38,521 nucleotides of DNA from CALLVY01 sp937899855 (GCA_039820405.1 JBCBQC010000060.1:1-38521); one strand, 5' to 3'; positions 14,622 through 23,909 are shown, counted from the first letter of the stretch. A program made the numbers and translations. Notes: generated from the letters alone by a model not told the origin.

Positions 14622-17600
14622 TTAGCGAATCACCATCACCTTTTTGGAGAAGCTGCCCTGGGGCAGGTCAATCCGCAAGATGTAGATGCCCGACTGCACC
14701 TGATCCACTGGCAAGCTGGCGGTCTGATCGCTCACCACCGTCTGCTGGAGGAGGGTCCCGTCGAGGCCCAGGAGGGACAAGCGGGCTTCGTCACGCAGCG
14801 GCTCGGGAAAGCTGATCTGGAACACATCCACCGCCGGGTTCGGCGCCACTTCGATTCCAATCTCGGTTTGGTCCAGGTCGCGTACGCTCACCAGGGTCGG
14901 TGGCACCAAGATGTTGTCGATGATGTGGACGATACCGTTGTCCGCTATGATGTCGGCCTCTACGACGCGGGCGTCGTTATTGAGGATCACATCGGAGCCG
15001 TTGACCGTAATGGTAATGTCCTCGCCCTGGAGGGTCGTAACCATCTGTCCGTTGCTGATCATCGAGGAGGGCAGTTCTTGCCCCAACACGTGGTAACTCA
15101 GTACGGGGAAGCCATTGGCGAAGATTACTGCCTGTTCCGCCGGGCTGAGCGAATCAAAGGCCGCATCCAGGGGAGCGAACAGGGTCAGGGGGCCGGGGCC
15201 ATTCAGGAGGTCATCGAGGCCAAAGGTCTCCATGGTACCCACCACGCTGACGTGCTCGGGACGGTCGGCAATGACGCCGAATACGGTAACGATGCCGCCA
15301 AACTGAACGTCATCCCAGAAGTAGGTCTTCTCACCAGCCGCCATACCGGTCGTACCAAAATTGAAGAAAATCGACAGCTTGTCGTAGGTATTGTTGAAGT
15401 CGATGGCGGCGGTATTGGGCGCCGGATTCGCAAAGTCGAATTCGAGCAGTTCCCAGCCACCGGCTACGGAGGTGGTGTCTTCGGTTTCTACGCTAATCAT
15501 TCCGTTACCAGCATCCTCGGCCTTCAGACGGATCGGCGTACCGGCATCCGGCGACCAGACCCGTACCTTCATCTTGGTGGCCCCCATCGCAAAGGGAATC
15601 GGATTGGCCAAGCCATCGTCACCCATCGTGGTACCCGCAAAGACATCCGCTACGTCCGTCTTGATCGCTTGACCCACCATGTTGGTCGGATCGGTGGGAT
15701 CTTCCACAATCGAGGAGGCATTGCCCGCAAAGTCGGTCAGGTCGTAGTCGACGTTGGCATCTTCAAAGGTGATCGGCAGGTCCACCGGATCGAGCGGGGG
15801 AGGCATGACGAAGGCGACGTCATCCCAGAAGTAGGTCTTTTCCCCCGCCATGGCACCGGTCGTACCGAAGTTGAAGAAAATCGTAATCTTATTGTAGACG
15901 TTGTTGAAGTCGATCGGGGTGGTACCCATCGCTTCGTTGGTAAAGTCAAATTCGAGGGTCTCCCAGGTTTGCGCCACCGTGGTACTGGCTTCGGTTTCTA
16001 CGCTGATGCCCGCATTACCCAGGTTTTCCACTTTCAAGCGAACGGGAATGCCCGCATCCGGCGACCAAACGCGGACGGTCATTCGGGTCATGCCCTCCGC
16101 AAAGGGAACGGGATTGGCCAAGCCAGAATTACCCATCGTCGTACCCGCAAAGGTGTCGGCGCCCGTGGTCTTGATGGCCTGTCCTACGGTGTTGCTGGGA
16201 TCAGTGGGGTCCTCAACAATCGAAGAGGCATTGCCCGCAAAATCGGTCAGGTTGTAGTCGACGTTGGAATCTTCAAAAGTAATCGGCAGGTCAATTTGCT
16301 CCAGCGGCGTGCCCGGAATAAATTCGACGTCGTCCCAATAGTAGGTTTGCTCACCGGCCATCATGCCCGAGGTACCAAAGTTGAAAAAGATCGAGACCTT
16401 ATCGTAGGTATTGTTGAAGTCCAGGGCGGAGGTGTTGGGAGCAGGATTACTAAAGTTGAATTCCAGCGTCTCCCAGGTTTGCGCTACCGTCGTCGTCGCT
16501 TCGGTTTCTACGGCAATTCCTCCGTTCATGGTATTCTCCACTTTCAAACGAACCGGAATGCCCGCATCCGGCGCCCACACCCGTACCCGCATCGAGGTGA
16601 CGCCGGGGGCAAAAGGTACCGGATTGATCAAGCCATCGTCGCCCATCGTGGTGCCGGCAAAGACCTCGGCCATGTCGTTGCGAATCGCTTGTCCGACCAT
16701 GTTGCCAGGGTCGGTGGGATCAACGACGATCGAGGAGGCATTGCCGCCAAAGTCGGTCAGGTCGTAGTCGACGTTGGCATCTTCAAAAGTGATCGGCAGG
16801 TCTACCTGGTCCAGTGGCGGGGGAGCCACAAAGGCAACATCGTCCCAGAAGTAGGTCTTCTCGCCGGCCATGGCACCGGTGACCCCAAAGTTGAAGAAAA
16901 TCGTAATCTTATCGTAGGTATTGGCAAAATCAATCGCCGCAGTATTCATGGCTTCATTTAGAAAATCAAATTCCAGCGTCTCCCAAGCTTGGGCCACCGT
17001 CGTCGTTGCTTCGGTCTCCACACTAATCTGGGGGCTACCGACAGTTTCGGCTTTCAAACGGACCTGGATACCCGCATCCGGCGACCACACCCGCACCGTC
17101 ATCTTCGTCGCATTCGGGGCAAAAGGAACCGGGTTGAGCAAGCCATCGTCCCCCATCGTGGTGCCCGCAAAGAGGGCAGCCGAATCGGACTTGACCGCCA
17201 TACCAACCATGTTCTGGGGGTCAGTGGGGTCAACAACAATCATCGAAGCATTGCCCGCAAAGTCCGTCAAATCGTAATCTACGCTGGGATCTTCGAAGGT
17301 AATCGGCAGATCAGGTTTGGGATCGGCAGGCGCAAAGGCGACGTCGTCCCAGAAGTAGGTCTTCTCACCGGCTACGTCACCGGTCGTCCCAAAATTGAAG
17401 AAGATCGAAATCTTATCGTAGGTATTAGCAAAATCAATTGCTGAGGTATTCATCGCCTCATTCGTAAAGTCAAACTCCAGCGTCTCCCAAGTTTGGGCCA
17501 CCGTCGTCATCGCCTCGGTCTCCACACTGATCTGGGGACTACCGGCGGTTTCGGCTTTCAGACGGACCGGAATACCCGCATCCGGCGACCACACCCGTAC

Positions 17601-18380
17601 CGTCATCACGGTCGCGCCGGGGCCAAAGGGAATGGGATTGGCCAGGCCATCGTCACCCATCGTCGTACCCGCAAAAAGGGCAGCCGAGTCGGACTTGACC
17701 GCCGTCGCCACCATATTGCTGGGATCGGTAGGGTCCACGACGATCATCGAAGCATTGCCCGCAAAGTCCGTCAAGTCGTAGTCGATACTGGCATCTTCAA
17801 AGGTGATGGGCAAGTCGGGCTTGGGCGTACCGGGTACAAAGGTGACGTCGTCCCAGAAGTAGGTCTTCTCCCCGGCCATGGCACCAGTGACACCAAAGTT
17901 GAAGAAAATCGTAATCTTATCGTAGGTGTTGGCGAAATTGATCGCCGCGGTATTCATCGCCTCATTGGTAAAGTCAAACTCAAGGGTCTCCCAAGTCTGC
18001 GCCACCGTCGTCGTGGCTTCGGTCTCCACGCTGATCTGAGGAGTACCGGCGGTTTCGGCTTTCAAGCGGACCTGAATGCCCGCGTCCGGCGACCACACCC
18101 GCACCGTCATCACGGTCGAACCGTTGGCGAAGGGGATGGCACTCGCCAGGCCGTCGTCGCCCATCGTGGTACCCGCAAAGAGGGCAGCCGAGTCGGACTT
18201 CACCGCCATCGCGACCATATTACCGGGGTCGGTAGGGTCCACCACGATCATCGAGGCGTTGCCCGCAAAGTCCGTCAGGTCGTAGTCGATTGTCGTCGAC
18301 TCAAAGTCGATCGGCAGCTCGATCTGAGCGAAGACGGAGCCACTCAGGAGCAGTAAGCAAAGTAGTAAATAATTTTTCAT
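14622..18380 (-). CDS. T9SS-exported protein with six tandem beta-sandwich repeats and a fasciclin domain
   Basis: This 1252-aa protein starts at ATG 18380. The signal peptide is residues 1-18 (MKNYLLLCLLLLSGSVFA). It is followed by six near-identical repeats of about 170 aa, each running LPITFED...DYDLTDFAGNAS...VDPTDP...AGTTMGDDG...RVWSPDAG...RLKAE...VETEA.TTVAQTWETLEFDF...TYFWDDV.F. They are joined by Pro-rich linkers and resemble the carbohydrate-binding-like repeats found in marine Bacteroidota glucan loci. A FAS1 domain (about 1034-1161; LTLFAPLDAAFDSL, LSYHVLGQ, NGIVHIIDNILVPP) and a T9SS type A sorting domain (about 1177-1252; VAPNPAVDVFQI to KKVMVIR) follow. It is a probable cell-surface polysaccharide-binding adhesin, last in the GH16/MFS operon, 47 nt after the GH16 gene. 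The glucan-binding role is inferred. Confidence 0.88.
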   Translation of the reverse strand: MKNYLLLCLLLLSGSVFAQIELPIDFESTTIDYDLTDFAGNASMIVVDPTDPGNMVAMAVKSDSAALFAGTTMGDDGLASAIPFANGSTVMTVRVWSPDAGIQVRLKAETAGTPQISVETEATTTVAQTWETLEFDFTNEAMNTAAINFANTYDKITIFFNFGVTGAMAGEKTYFWDDVTFVPGTPKPDLPITFEDASIDYDLTDFAGNASMIVVDPTDPSNMVATAVKSDSAALFAGTTMGDDGLANPIPFGPGATVMTVRVWSPDAGIPVRLKAETAGSPQISVETEAMTTVAQTWETLEFDFTNEAMNTSAIDFANTYDKISIFFNFGTTGDVAGEKTYFWDDVAFAPADPKPDLPITFEDPSVDYDLTDFAGNASMIVVDPTDPQNMVGMAVKSDSAALFAGTTMGDDGLLNPVPFAPNATKMTVRVWSPDAGIQVRLKAETVGSPQISVETEATTTVAQAWETLEFDFLNEAMNTAAIDFANTYDKITIFFNFGVTGAMAGEKTYFWDDVAFVAPPPLDQVDLPITFEDANVDYDLTDFGGNASSIVVDPTDPGNMVGQAIRNDMAEVFAGTTMGDDGLINPVPFAPGVTSMRVRVWAPDAGIPVRLKVENTMNGGIAVETEATTTVAQTWETLEFNFSNPAPNTSALDFNNTYDKVSIFFNFGTSGMMAGEQTYYWDDVEFIPGTPLEQIDLPITFEDSNVDYNLTDFAGNASSIVEDPTDPSNTVGQAIKTTGADTFAGTTMGNSGLANPVPFAEGMTRMTVRVWSPDAGIPVRLKVENLGNAGISVETEASTTVAQTWETLEFDFTNEAMGTTPIDFNNVYNKITIFFNFGTTGAMAGEKTYFWDDVAFVMPPPLDPVDLPITFEDANVDYDLTDFAGNASSIVEDPTDPTNMVGQAIKTDVADVFAGTTMGDDGLANPIPFAMGATKMKVRVWSPDAGTPIRLKAEDAGNGMISVETEDTTSVAGGWELLEFDFANPAPNTAAIDFNNTYDKLSIFFNFGTTGMAAGEKTYFWDDVQFGGIVTVFGVIADRPEHVSVVGTMETFGLDDLLNGPGPLTLFAPLDAAFDSLSPAEQAVIFANGFPVLSYHVLGQELPSSMISNGQMVTTLQGEDITITVNGSDVILNNDARVVEADIIADNGIVHIIDNILVPPTLVSVRDLDQTEIGIEVAPNPAVDVFQISFPEPLRDEARLSLLGLDGTLLQQTVVSDQTASLPVDQVQSGIYILRIDLPQGSFSKKVMVIR
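15300..18318 (-). repeat. Six tandem about 510-bp coding repeats
   Basis: The recurring landmark GATCGGCAG (and variants) lies at 18309, 17805, 17301, 16791, 16281 and 15771. The periods are therefore 504, 504, 510, 510 and 510 bp, all multiples of three. Nucleotide similarity is high throughout. Units 1-3 share KSDSAALFAGTTMGDDG, whereas units 4-6 carry diverged variants and PPPLD-type linkers, which suggests stepwise duplication. The array is a likely site of unequal recombination. Confidence 0.92.
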
Positions 18381-18427
18381 GATGATTTATTGATGTTTGA
18401 GAAGTTAATAGCATTGGGTGTGCTGTA

Positions 18428-19765
18428 TTATTGCCGCTGGTAAACTCTCACGTAGTCAATCAGTAGCTTTTGGTTCGTCATATTTTCATCCATGCCCTTG
18501 AGGCCTCCCCAGCCACCGCCCATGGCGAGGTTGAGAATGAGGTTTTGCGCTTGGCCAAAGGGCCAGGCCAACTCACTGGCGGTATCGGTGTATTCAAAGT
18601 AAGTCTTGCCGTCGACCTGAGCGGTGATCCCCTCGGGAGACCAGTCGACGCTGTACGTATGATAGGCATCGTCCATATCTACAACGTCTATATCGGCAGT
18701 AGGTTGATTGCCCAACTTAAAATAATAGGCGCCACAGTGGATGGAAGCATGCGCCTTACCATTTCCCGTCGCATCGTCCATCTCGTAGCCCACACTTTCC
18801 ATGATGTCGATCTCGCCACAGTAGGGCCAGGAAAGCTCATCGACGTAGTTGTCCCCCAGGGTCCAACCCGCCGCCCAGTTGCCCCGCAGGGGAGGTACCT
18901 TGGCCCGAAATTCGATCCGGCCGTAGACAAAAGCCACCTTCCCCCGAGTCGTCAGCCGCGCCGAAGTCCACTGGTGTCCCGCGTCGTCCTTGCGGGCTTC
19001 AATCACCAAGTTTCCATCTTCCAAACGCGTGTTTTCCAGACGCCCGACGGTGTAGTACTGCAACTCCTTGTTGCCCCAGCCCCAATCGCCAATGTCGTAG
19101 GTCCACTTGGTCGAGTCCGGCAGGCCAGTTCCCTCAAATTCGTCGGACCATACGAGTTCCAACTCCTCCCCCGTCATCTCCTGAGTCAGGGTTTGGGGCG
19201 TCGTTTGGTGTTCGACCAGAAGGCTCAGCTTGAGCCAATCGACCCGAGCGCCTTCCCCCAGCAAGTGTAGCTTGATCCGGTGGAGGCCCTTGTTGAGCGG
19301 ACTGCCGTCCTTTTGCTCGACCGCAAAGGCCAGGCCTTCGGCATCCTCTTGGAGGGCCAGGTATCCCGTGATGTCGTAAGTGCGTTCGTCCTTGTTGTCG
19401 GTATAATCCTCGATCCAGGCCGTACTACCGACCGATTTGGAATTCCCCCGCAGCTCCACCCGATAACGACCCGCTACGGGTACATCGACCTCAAAGCTCA
19501 GCCACGATTCGGCGGCAACAGTCTGTACGTAGGTGACTTCCTCGCCCGAAGATTCGGTGACGACCTCACCCGATTGCCCGGTAAAGTCTTCCGCTTGGAA
19601 AATCAGCACGGGCTTCGCTTCCGCGGCGGGTGCTTCACTGGGCACCGCCGTTTCGGTGGGCGCAGGAGGCGCACAGCTGGGCAGCAACGCCGTTCCCAGG
19701 AGCAGGATACTCGCTCCGGCTAAGGCCCGACGGAGTGCTGGTAAAGTAATATTTGAAATAAGCAT
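18428..19765 (-). CDS. GH16 endo-beta-glucanase (laminarinase-type) lipoprotein with CBM6-like module
   Basis: This is 445 aa from ATG 19765. The signal peptide ends in the lipobox LLPSC (Cys31), followed by an Ala/Pro/Glu linker. Residues about 53-185 form a CBM6/35-like beta sandwich (IFQAEDFTGQSGE, GRYRVELRGNS, GLHRIKLHLLGEGARVDWLKL). The GH16 domain spans about 203-445: LVWSDEFEGTGLPDSTKW, WGWGNKELQYYT, the catalytic motif EIDIMES with Glu318 (nucleophile), Asp320 and Glu323 (acid/base), and the terminal LLIDYVRVYQ. This type cuts beta-1,3 or mixed beta-1,3/1,4-glucans at the cell surface. It is fourth in the operon, 30 nt after the MFS transporter gene. The exact glucan is inferred. Confidence 0.94.
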   Translation of the reverse strand: MLISNITLPALRRALAGASILLLGTALLPSCAPPAPTETAVPSEAPAAEAKPVLIFQAEDFTGQSGEVVTESSGEEVTYVQTVAAESWLSFEVDVPVAGRYRVELRGNSKSVGSTAWIEDYTDNKDERTYDITGYLALQEDAEGLAFAVEQKDGSPLNKGLHRIKLHLLGEGARVDWLKLSLLVEHQTTPQTLTQEMTGEELELVWSDEFEGTGLPDSTKWTYDIGDWGWGNKELQYYTVGRLENTRLEDGNLVIEARKDDAGHQWTSARLTTRGKVAFVYGRIEFRAKVPPLRGNWAAGWTLGDNYVDELSWPYCGEIDIMESVGYEMDDATGNGKAHASIHCGAYYFKLGNQPTADIDVVDMDDAYHTYSVDWSPEGITAQVDGKTYFEYTDTASELAWPFGQAQNLILNLAMGGGWGGLKGMDENMTNQKLLIDYVRVYQRQ

Positions 19766-19795
19766 ACGAAACTAAGTATTTGAATGAGCAGATAG

Positions 19796-21352
19796 TTATT
19801 TGACCAATAATTCCTCCAACTCCTCCAAGGATTTACCCTTGGTTTCGGGCACCTGCATCAGGATAAAGATCAATCCGAACACGGCAAATACCCCGTAGAT
19901 CAAAAAGGTCAACGAGCTCCCCAGATTTTCCAATTCCCAGGGGAAAATCAGCTGTACCAGGAAGCTAACGGCGGAGTTGACCAATCCGACGAAGGAGATG
20001 GCCAGTCCGCGAATCCAGTTGGGGAAAAGTTCGGAAAACAATACCCACATCACCGGACCCACCGAGATGGCAAAGGAGGCCACAAAACCCAAAATGCTAA
20101 GTAGAATCAGCCAGGAGTTCATGCTCACGGCTGCCGTGATCAGCTCCGACTCGTAGGTCTTGGCCGTCCCCTCACCGAGCGCCGAGCGCAGGGCCGCCTT
20201 GTAGCTGACGTCATCGTCATAAGTCTGGCCAACCAGGGGCGTCAATTGCTCGCGGTTGATCTCCGTGGGCAAGCCTTCCAGGGCCGCCTGGGGCAGGGTG
20301 TAAGAGGCGGAGTAAAATCCGTAGGACAGGAGAAACATACAAATGGCAATCCCCGTGACCCCAAAAATCAGCAGCGGCTTACGTCCCAAACGGTCGATAA
20401 AGAGAATGGCCAGTACGGTAAAGACCAGGTTGATCAATCCCACCAAAATGGCCTGGGAGAAGGAAGCGTCCGTTCCGATCCCGGATTGTTCGAAGATCAT
20501 CGGGGCGTAGAAAAAGACCGAGTTGATCCCGGTGATTTGCTGGAGAATACCAATGACCAATCCGATGCTCAACACGAGCCGTAGGGAGGGCTTGAACAGT
20601 TCGCCAATTGGCAGTTTTTCCTCGCTCTCCTCTTCCTTGATGTTTTCCCGAACCGAATCGATGACCTCGCGGGCCCGTTTCGGACCACTGGCCCGACTCA
20701 GTACCTTGATAGCCTCCTCGTAGCGGCCTTTCATCGCCAGCCACCGCGGACTGTTGGGCACGATAAAGAGGGCAAAGAAGTACAGGATGGCGGGAAAGGC
20801 TTCCAGCCCCAGCATCCAACGCCAATTGTATTCGTCGAACTTGAGCGACTGGGCCCAAGCCGCGTCGGATTGACCCAGCTGTAGGATCATGTAGTTGGTA
20901 AAAAAGGCTACGGAAATCCCCAGTACAATGTTAAGTTGATTAAAGGAGACCATCCGACCCCGCATTTCGGCGGGCGAAATCTCAGCGATGTACATCGGAG
21001 CGATGATGAGTGAGGCACCAACGCCGATACCACCGATCATCCGGGCGATCACCAGGGTGAGGAAGGTGGGCGCGAAGGCCGAGCCGATGGCGGAGATGGC
21101 GTACAGTACGGAAGCGTAGGTCAGCACGCGTTTGCGACCAATCCGGTCACTTAGGGGGCCCGCTACCAGCATGGCCAGCGTAGCGGTGAGGGTAAGCGAG
21201 CTTACCGCCCAGCCCAGTTCTAACTCGGTGAGGTCAAATTCGAGTTTGATGAATTTGTTGACCCCCGAAATTACCGAGGCGTCAAAACCCATCAAAAATC
21301 CTCCGAGCGCCACGATCATGGCGATCAGGACAATAAAATTATTTTTTTCCAT
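19796..21352 (-). CDS. Sugar-porter family MFS transporter
   Basis: This 518-aa inner-membrane protein starts at ATG 21352 (MEKNNFIVLIAMIVALGGFLMGFD); the TTG-initiated extension is rejected. It has twelve predicted TM helices and sugar-porter motifs: GFDASVISG in TM1, GPLSDRIGRKR, PMYIAEISPAEMRGRMVS, VPNSPRWLAMKGR, QQITGINSVFFYAP in TM7, DRLGRKPLL and the terminal PETKGKSLEELEELL. An insertion of about 60 aa between TM9 and TM10 (LPTEINREQLTPLVGQTYDDDVSYKAAL...) is unusual for XylE/GLUT relatives. It probably imports the glucose or short glucan released by the neighbouring glycosidases by proton symport. It lies between the two GH16-containing parts of the operon. Confidence 0.93.
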   Translation of the reverse strand: MEKNNFIVLIAMIVALGGFLMGFDASVISGVNKFIKLEFDLTELELGWAVSSLTLTATLAMLVAGPLSDRIGRKRVLTYASVLYAISAIGSAFAPTFLTLVIARMIGGIGVGASLIIAPMYIAEISPAEMRGRMVSFNQLNIVLGISVAFFTNYMILQLGQSDAAWAQSLKFDEYNWRWMLGLEAFPAILYFFALFIVPNSPRWLAMKGRYEEAIKVLSRASGPKRAREVIDSVRENIKEEESEEKLPIGELFKPSLRLVLSIGLVIGILQQITGINSVFFYAPMIFEQSGIGTDASFSQAILVGLINLVFTVLAILFIDRLGRKPLLIFGVTGIAICMFLLSYGFYSASYTLPQAALEGLPTEINREQLTPLVGQTYDDDVSYKAALRSALGEGTAKTYESELITAAVSMNSWLILLSILGFVASFAISVGPVMWVLFSELFPNWIRGLAISFVGLVNSAVSFLVQLIFPWELENLGSSLTFLIYGVFAVFGLIFILMQVPETKGKSLEELEELLVK

Positions 21353-21385
21353 TATCGGTAGGGCTTTTAGGTTAACGGTTGTCAA

Positions 21386-21430
21386 CCAATCCCTCCTCTC
21401 GGCAGTCAATTTGCCAGAGTCAGGGATTGG
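21386..21430 (-). promoter_or_regulatory. Inverted repeat in the leader of the MFS gene
   Basis: CCAATCCCT (21386-21394) and AGGGATTGG (21422-21430) form a 9-bp inverted repeat flanked by GTCAAC-type sequences. It sits 34-78 nt upstream of the transporter start, inside the 205-nt gap of the operon. It could be a leader hairpin, a processing site or a protein-binding site; nothing decides between these. Confidence 0.35.
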
Positions 21431-21557
21431 TCAACGATTTTAAGATTGGACCGATAAAAGGCTAAAGGGCAGTCCGTTATTTTTGTTTTGTGAGCTTCAT
21501 ACCCATTATATGCTGTGGGTGCTGTTTCTTACAAGACGCTATGAATTAGCTAATTGG

Positions 21558-22886
21558 CTAGCGGCTCAGGGCCACTTTGCCCGTAGCGATGCTGCCATCC
21601 ACCATCAGGGTGTAGTAGTACAGGCCATTGGCCAGGTTGTCGGCATTCCACTCGGCTTGGTGTGCTCCCGCCACTTGGCGTTCGCGCAGCAGGGTGGCGA
21701 CTCTCTTCCCGGTCAGATCGTATACCGACAGTTCTACCTCGGCATTTTGCAAGAGTTCGTACTGGAACAGCGTCCGTCCCGGACTGGGGTTGGGTGCCAC
21801 GCTAAAGGCGGATACCTCGGGCAGATCAACTACCGCTACCGAATTATCGACCGTAATGTTGTCAAAGAAGTAATTATCCGAATTGTTGGTATCGGGATCA
21901 AAGAGGATGACGAGCTGGGCGATGTCCATCGAGGCGGTGGCCGGGCTGGTATCGAAACGCAGGGTCTCCCAAGTTTCGCTCTGCGAGGTATTGGCATCGA
22001 TCGCCAGGATGACGTCGCCGTTGGCGGCTTGTAGGGAAAGACGTACCAGGCTGGGAGCCGTAGGATCCCAAACGTCGATGGCGATTTCGCTCGTACCGGA
22101 AACGCTCAGGTTACCCGACCCAAAACGGCTGATGATCACGTCGACCATTTCGCCGCCATTGCGGGTGTAGGTGGCCACCTTGTCGGAAGTATTGCCGTTT
22201 TGATCGGGATTGTCTACGCGGCGGAAGTTGACCCCGGAGTGCGAGAAGATGTAGCGCAGGTTTTGGTTGCACTCAAAATCTTCCAGGATCATGGGGTTGG
22301 CCGTGGCACCGTCACAGGGATCGTCGGCGAGTTCGGGACCGTTGAGGTCGTCAAAAATGTAGGTATCGCCCGCAGCGTTGCCGGGATCGAAAAGCAGGAC
22401 CAGGCGGTTGACCCCATCGTTGCCTACGCTCATGTCGGGCTGCTCGGTGAGGCTAAAGGTCAGCACTTCCCAGCTGTTGGCGACGGTCGTCGTGGTCTGG
22501 TAAATGCTGTGGCGGCCGACGGGGAAGTTCTGGGGCTCGGCGGTGGCACTGTTTTCAAGGGTGATTTGCACCGTTTTGCCCGCGGCGGGGCTGTAAACGG
22601 CAATGCTCATTTGTTTGGCGCCGCTGATGTAATCGCTCAGGTCGGCCACGGGGGCATCGAGGAGGATCACGTCAAAGGCTTCGGAGGCGTTGCGGGTGTA
22701 AGAAGCGGCTACCAGACTGGTATTGGCTCCCGTTTTGTCGGGGTTTTCGCTGTAGGGAATAAGCGTGCCACTGATAAAATCATAGGTTCCTTGGCGGATG
22801 TCCTCGAAGTTGTCCCAAACTTGTTGGGCCGAAATCGTAGAGCCGACCAGGCAGAGGAAAAGTAGAAGGGTATAGCTTCTTTGCAT
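21558..22886 (-). CDS. T9SS-exported protein with two carbohydrate-binding-like beta-sandwich domains
   Basis: This is 442 aa from ATG 22886, with signal peptide 1-20 (MQRSYTLLLFLCLVGSTISA). Two related domains follow, about 22-185 (VWDNFEDIRQGTYDF...TYIFDDLNGPEL) and about 200-350 (MILEDFECNQNLRYIF...NYFFDNITVDN). Each starts with an LEDFE-like strand and ends in YxFDD/N, as in CBM-like galactose-binding folds. The C-terminus (about 365-442) is a T9SS type A sorting domain (SVAPNPSPGRTLFQYEL, VYDLTGKRVATLL, GLYYYTLMVDGSIATGKVALSR). It is a probable surface glucan-binding protein, 25 nt downstream of the GH16 lipoprotein gene in the same operon. Confidence 0.85.
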   Translation of the reverse strand: MQRSYTLLLFLCLVGSTISAQQVWDNFEDIRQGTYDFISGTLIPYSENPDKTGANTSLVAASYTRNASEAFDVILLDAPVADLSDYISGAKQMSIAVYSPAAGKTVQITLENSATAEPQNFPVGRHSIYQTTTTVANSWEVLTFSLTEQPDMSVGNDGVNRLVLLFDPGNAAGDTYIFDDLNGPELADDPCDGATANPMILEDFECNQNLRYIFSHSGVNFRRVDNPDQNGNTSDKVATYTRNGGEMVDVIISRFGSGNLSVSGTSEIAIDVWDPTAPSLVRLSLQAANGDVILAIDANTSQSETWETLRFDTSPATASMDIAQLVILFDPDTNNSDNYFFDNITVDNSVAVVDLPEVSAFSVAPNPSPGRTLFQYELLQNAEVELSVYDLTGKRVATLLRERQVAGAHQAEWNADNLANGLYYYTLMVDGSIATGKVALSR

Positions 22887-22911
22887 AATCTATTGAGATT
22901 TTGTTAGGTAA

Positions 22912-23775
22912 TTATTTTTCTTGATAAACGCGAACGTAGTCCACTTCCATACGCTGTGGGAAACGGGTGGTAGCGTCGGGATTGCCCGGAAGATTCCCCC
23001 CTACCGCTACGTTGAGGATCAGGTGAAAACGCTGGTCGAAGGGAAAAGTCGAAGGCAGGGTCGTCGAACGCGTATTGGCGACCCCCACATCCTGGCCATC
23101 CATACGGAATTGAATGCAGTTTTCCGTCCACAGGACCGTAAAGACGTGGAAGGCTTCGTGGAAGTTATCCTCATCTTCTTCCAGGATCAGCCCCTGGCTG
23201 TTGAAAGCCCAATTTTCGTGGCCGTAGTGGATGGTTCCAAAGGTGCGTTCGGGTTCGTGCCCCAGGTATTCCATGATGTCGATCTCGCCGCTCTTGGGCC
23301 AGTCTCCGTAGGCATTGTCGGTGGGCAGCATCCAGATGGCGGGCCAGAGTCCCTGGCCGATGGGCATCCGAGCCCTTACGTCAATCCGACCGTACTTCCA
23401 GTCTCCCTTGTTTTTGGTGACCATACGGGCCGAAGTGTACTGGTGCTTGCCCAAATAAAGGGGCGCCTCCCGGATGGCTTCGATAACCAGCTTGCCGTCT
23501 TCGACAAAAGAGTTGCGCGAACGATCGGTGTAGTATTCGAGTTCATTGTTTCCCCAACCACAGAGGTCTTCGCTGATCTCACAGCCATCGCCGAGGTCGT
23601 AAGACCATTTGTTGGCATCGATTTCGGAGCCGTCAAATTCGTCGGACCAAACCAGGTTGTAGCCTTCCAGAGATTCGGTAAATTCGCAGCTCGCGACCTC
23701 CGAAACTTCTTTGCAGCCTAGGAAAGGAAGGATAAGAATCGTTGAAAAGAGTAAAATTTTGTTATTGCTCATCAT
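22912..23775 (-). CDS. GH16 laminarinase-like lipoprotein, first gene of the operon
   Basis: This is 287 aa from ATG 23775 (a second ATG follows directly). The signal sequence ends with the lipobox PFLGC (Cys21). The single GH16 domain covers about 38-287: YNLVWSDEFDGSEIDANKW, CGWGNNELEYYT, YTSARMVTKNKGDWKYGRIDVRA, WPAIWMLPTD, and the catalytic GEIDIMEYLGHEP with Glu164, Asp166 and Glu169, then VGGNLPGN and MEVDYVRVYQ. The motif set is typical of GH16 beta-1,3-glucanases. It is a probable cell-surface endo-enzyme. The promoter region carries tandem 11-bp-spaced GATGTA sites, suggesting direct control by the divergent regulator. Confidence 0.95.
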   Translation of the reverse strand: MMSNNKILLFSTILILPFLGCKEVSEVASCEFTESLEGYNLVWSDEFDGSEIDANKWSYDLGDGCEISEDLCGWGNNELEYYTDRSRNSFVEDGKLVIEAIREAPLYLGKHQYTSARMVTKNKGDWKYGRIDVRARMPIGQGLWPAIWMLPTDNAYGDWPKSGEIDIMEYLGHEPERTFGTIHYGHENWAFNSQGLILEEDEDNFHEAFHVFTVLWTENCIQFRMDGQDVGVANTRSTTLPSTFPFDQRFHLILNVAVGGNLPGNPDATTRFPQRMEVDYVRVYQEK

Positions 23776-23804
23776 GGCGACTTTTTGTATTTAGAACAAC
23801 TAAT

Positions 23805-23836
23805 CAAAGTAAATTTAGTTTGGAATCAAGAACAAT
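23805..23836 (-). promoter_or_regulatory. Candidate promoter of the GH16 operon
   Basis: On the minus strand, ATTG (23836-23833) and TTACTTTG (23812-23805) resemble the -33/-7 boxes, with a 20-nt spacer. TTACTTTG differs from TAnnTTTG at one base. The proximal GATGTA site ends 13 nt upstream of the -33 box, an activator-like position. The start codon is about 30 nt downstream. Confidence 0.45.
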
Positions 23837-23849
23837 CTGAATTTCTGCC

Positions 23850-23909
23850 TACATCTTGCTTACATCTATCCCTTACAAACTTAAAAAATAGCTACATCAG
23901 GTATACATC
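23850..23909. promoter_or_regulatory. Tandem TACATC sites (two pairs, 11-bp period) between GH16 operon and regulator
   Basis: TACATC occurs at 23850, 23861, 23893 and 23904. Within each pair the distance is exactly 11 bp (TACATC-N5-TACATC), about one helical turn, so two protein subunits would sit on the same DNA face. Relative to the minus-strand GH16 operon the sites read GATGTA and lie upstream of its promoter. The same arrangement recurs at 28550-28608. Confidence 0.75.

Noticed and set aside
14868..16961. 697-aa plus-strand open frame antisense to the repeat protein, with similar frames at 16989-18356
   Set aside because: It is an antisense shadow of the six-repeat CDS. The long openness comes from the repeated GC-rich template, the translation is Gly/Val/Arg/His-rich without a domain, and the minus strand has signal peptide, FAS1 and T9SS domains.
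18381..18397. GATGAT-N5-GATGTT in front of the repeat-protein gene as another 11-bp-phased operator
   Set aside because: Both half-sites deviate, the orientation relative to the gene is opposite to that of the GH16 operon sites, and the gap is only 47 nt inside an operon. Probably chance.
23850..23909. CRISPR or iteron-type origin repeats
   Set aside because: The unit is only 6 bp with 5-bp spacers and few copies, there are no cas or rep genes, and the location between divergent genes fits an operator.
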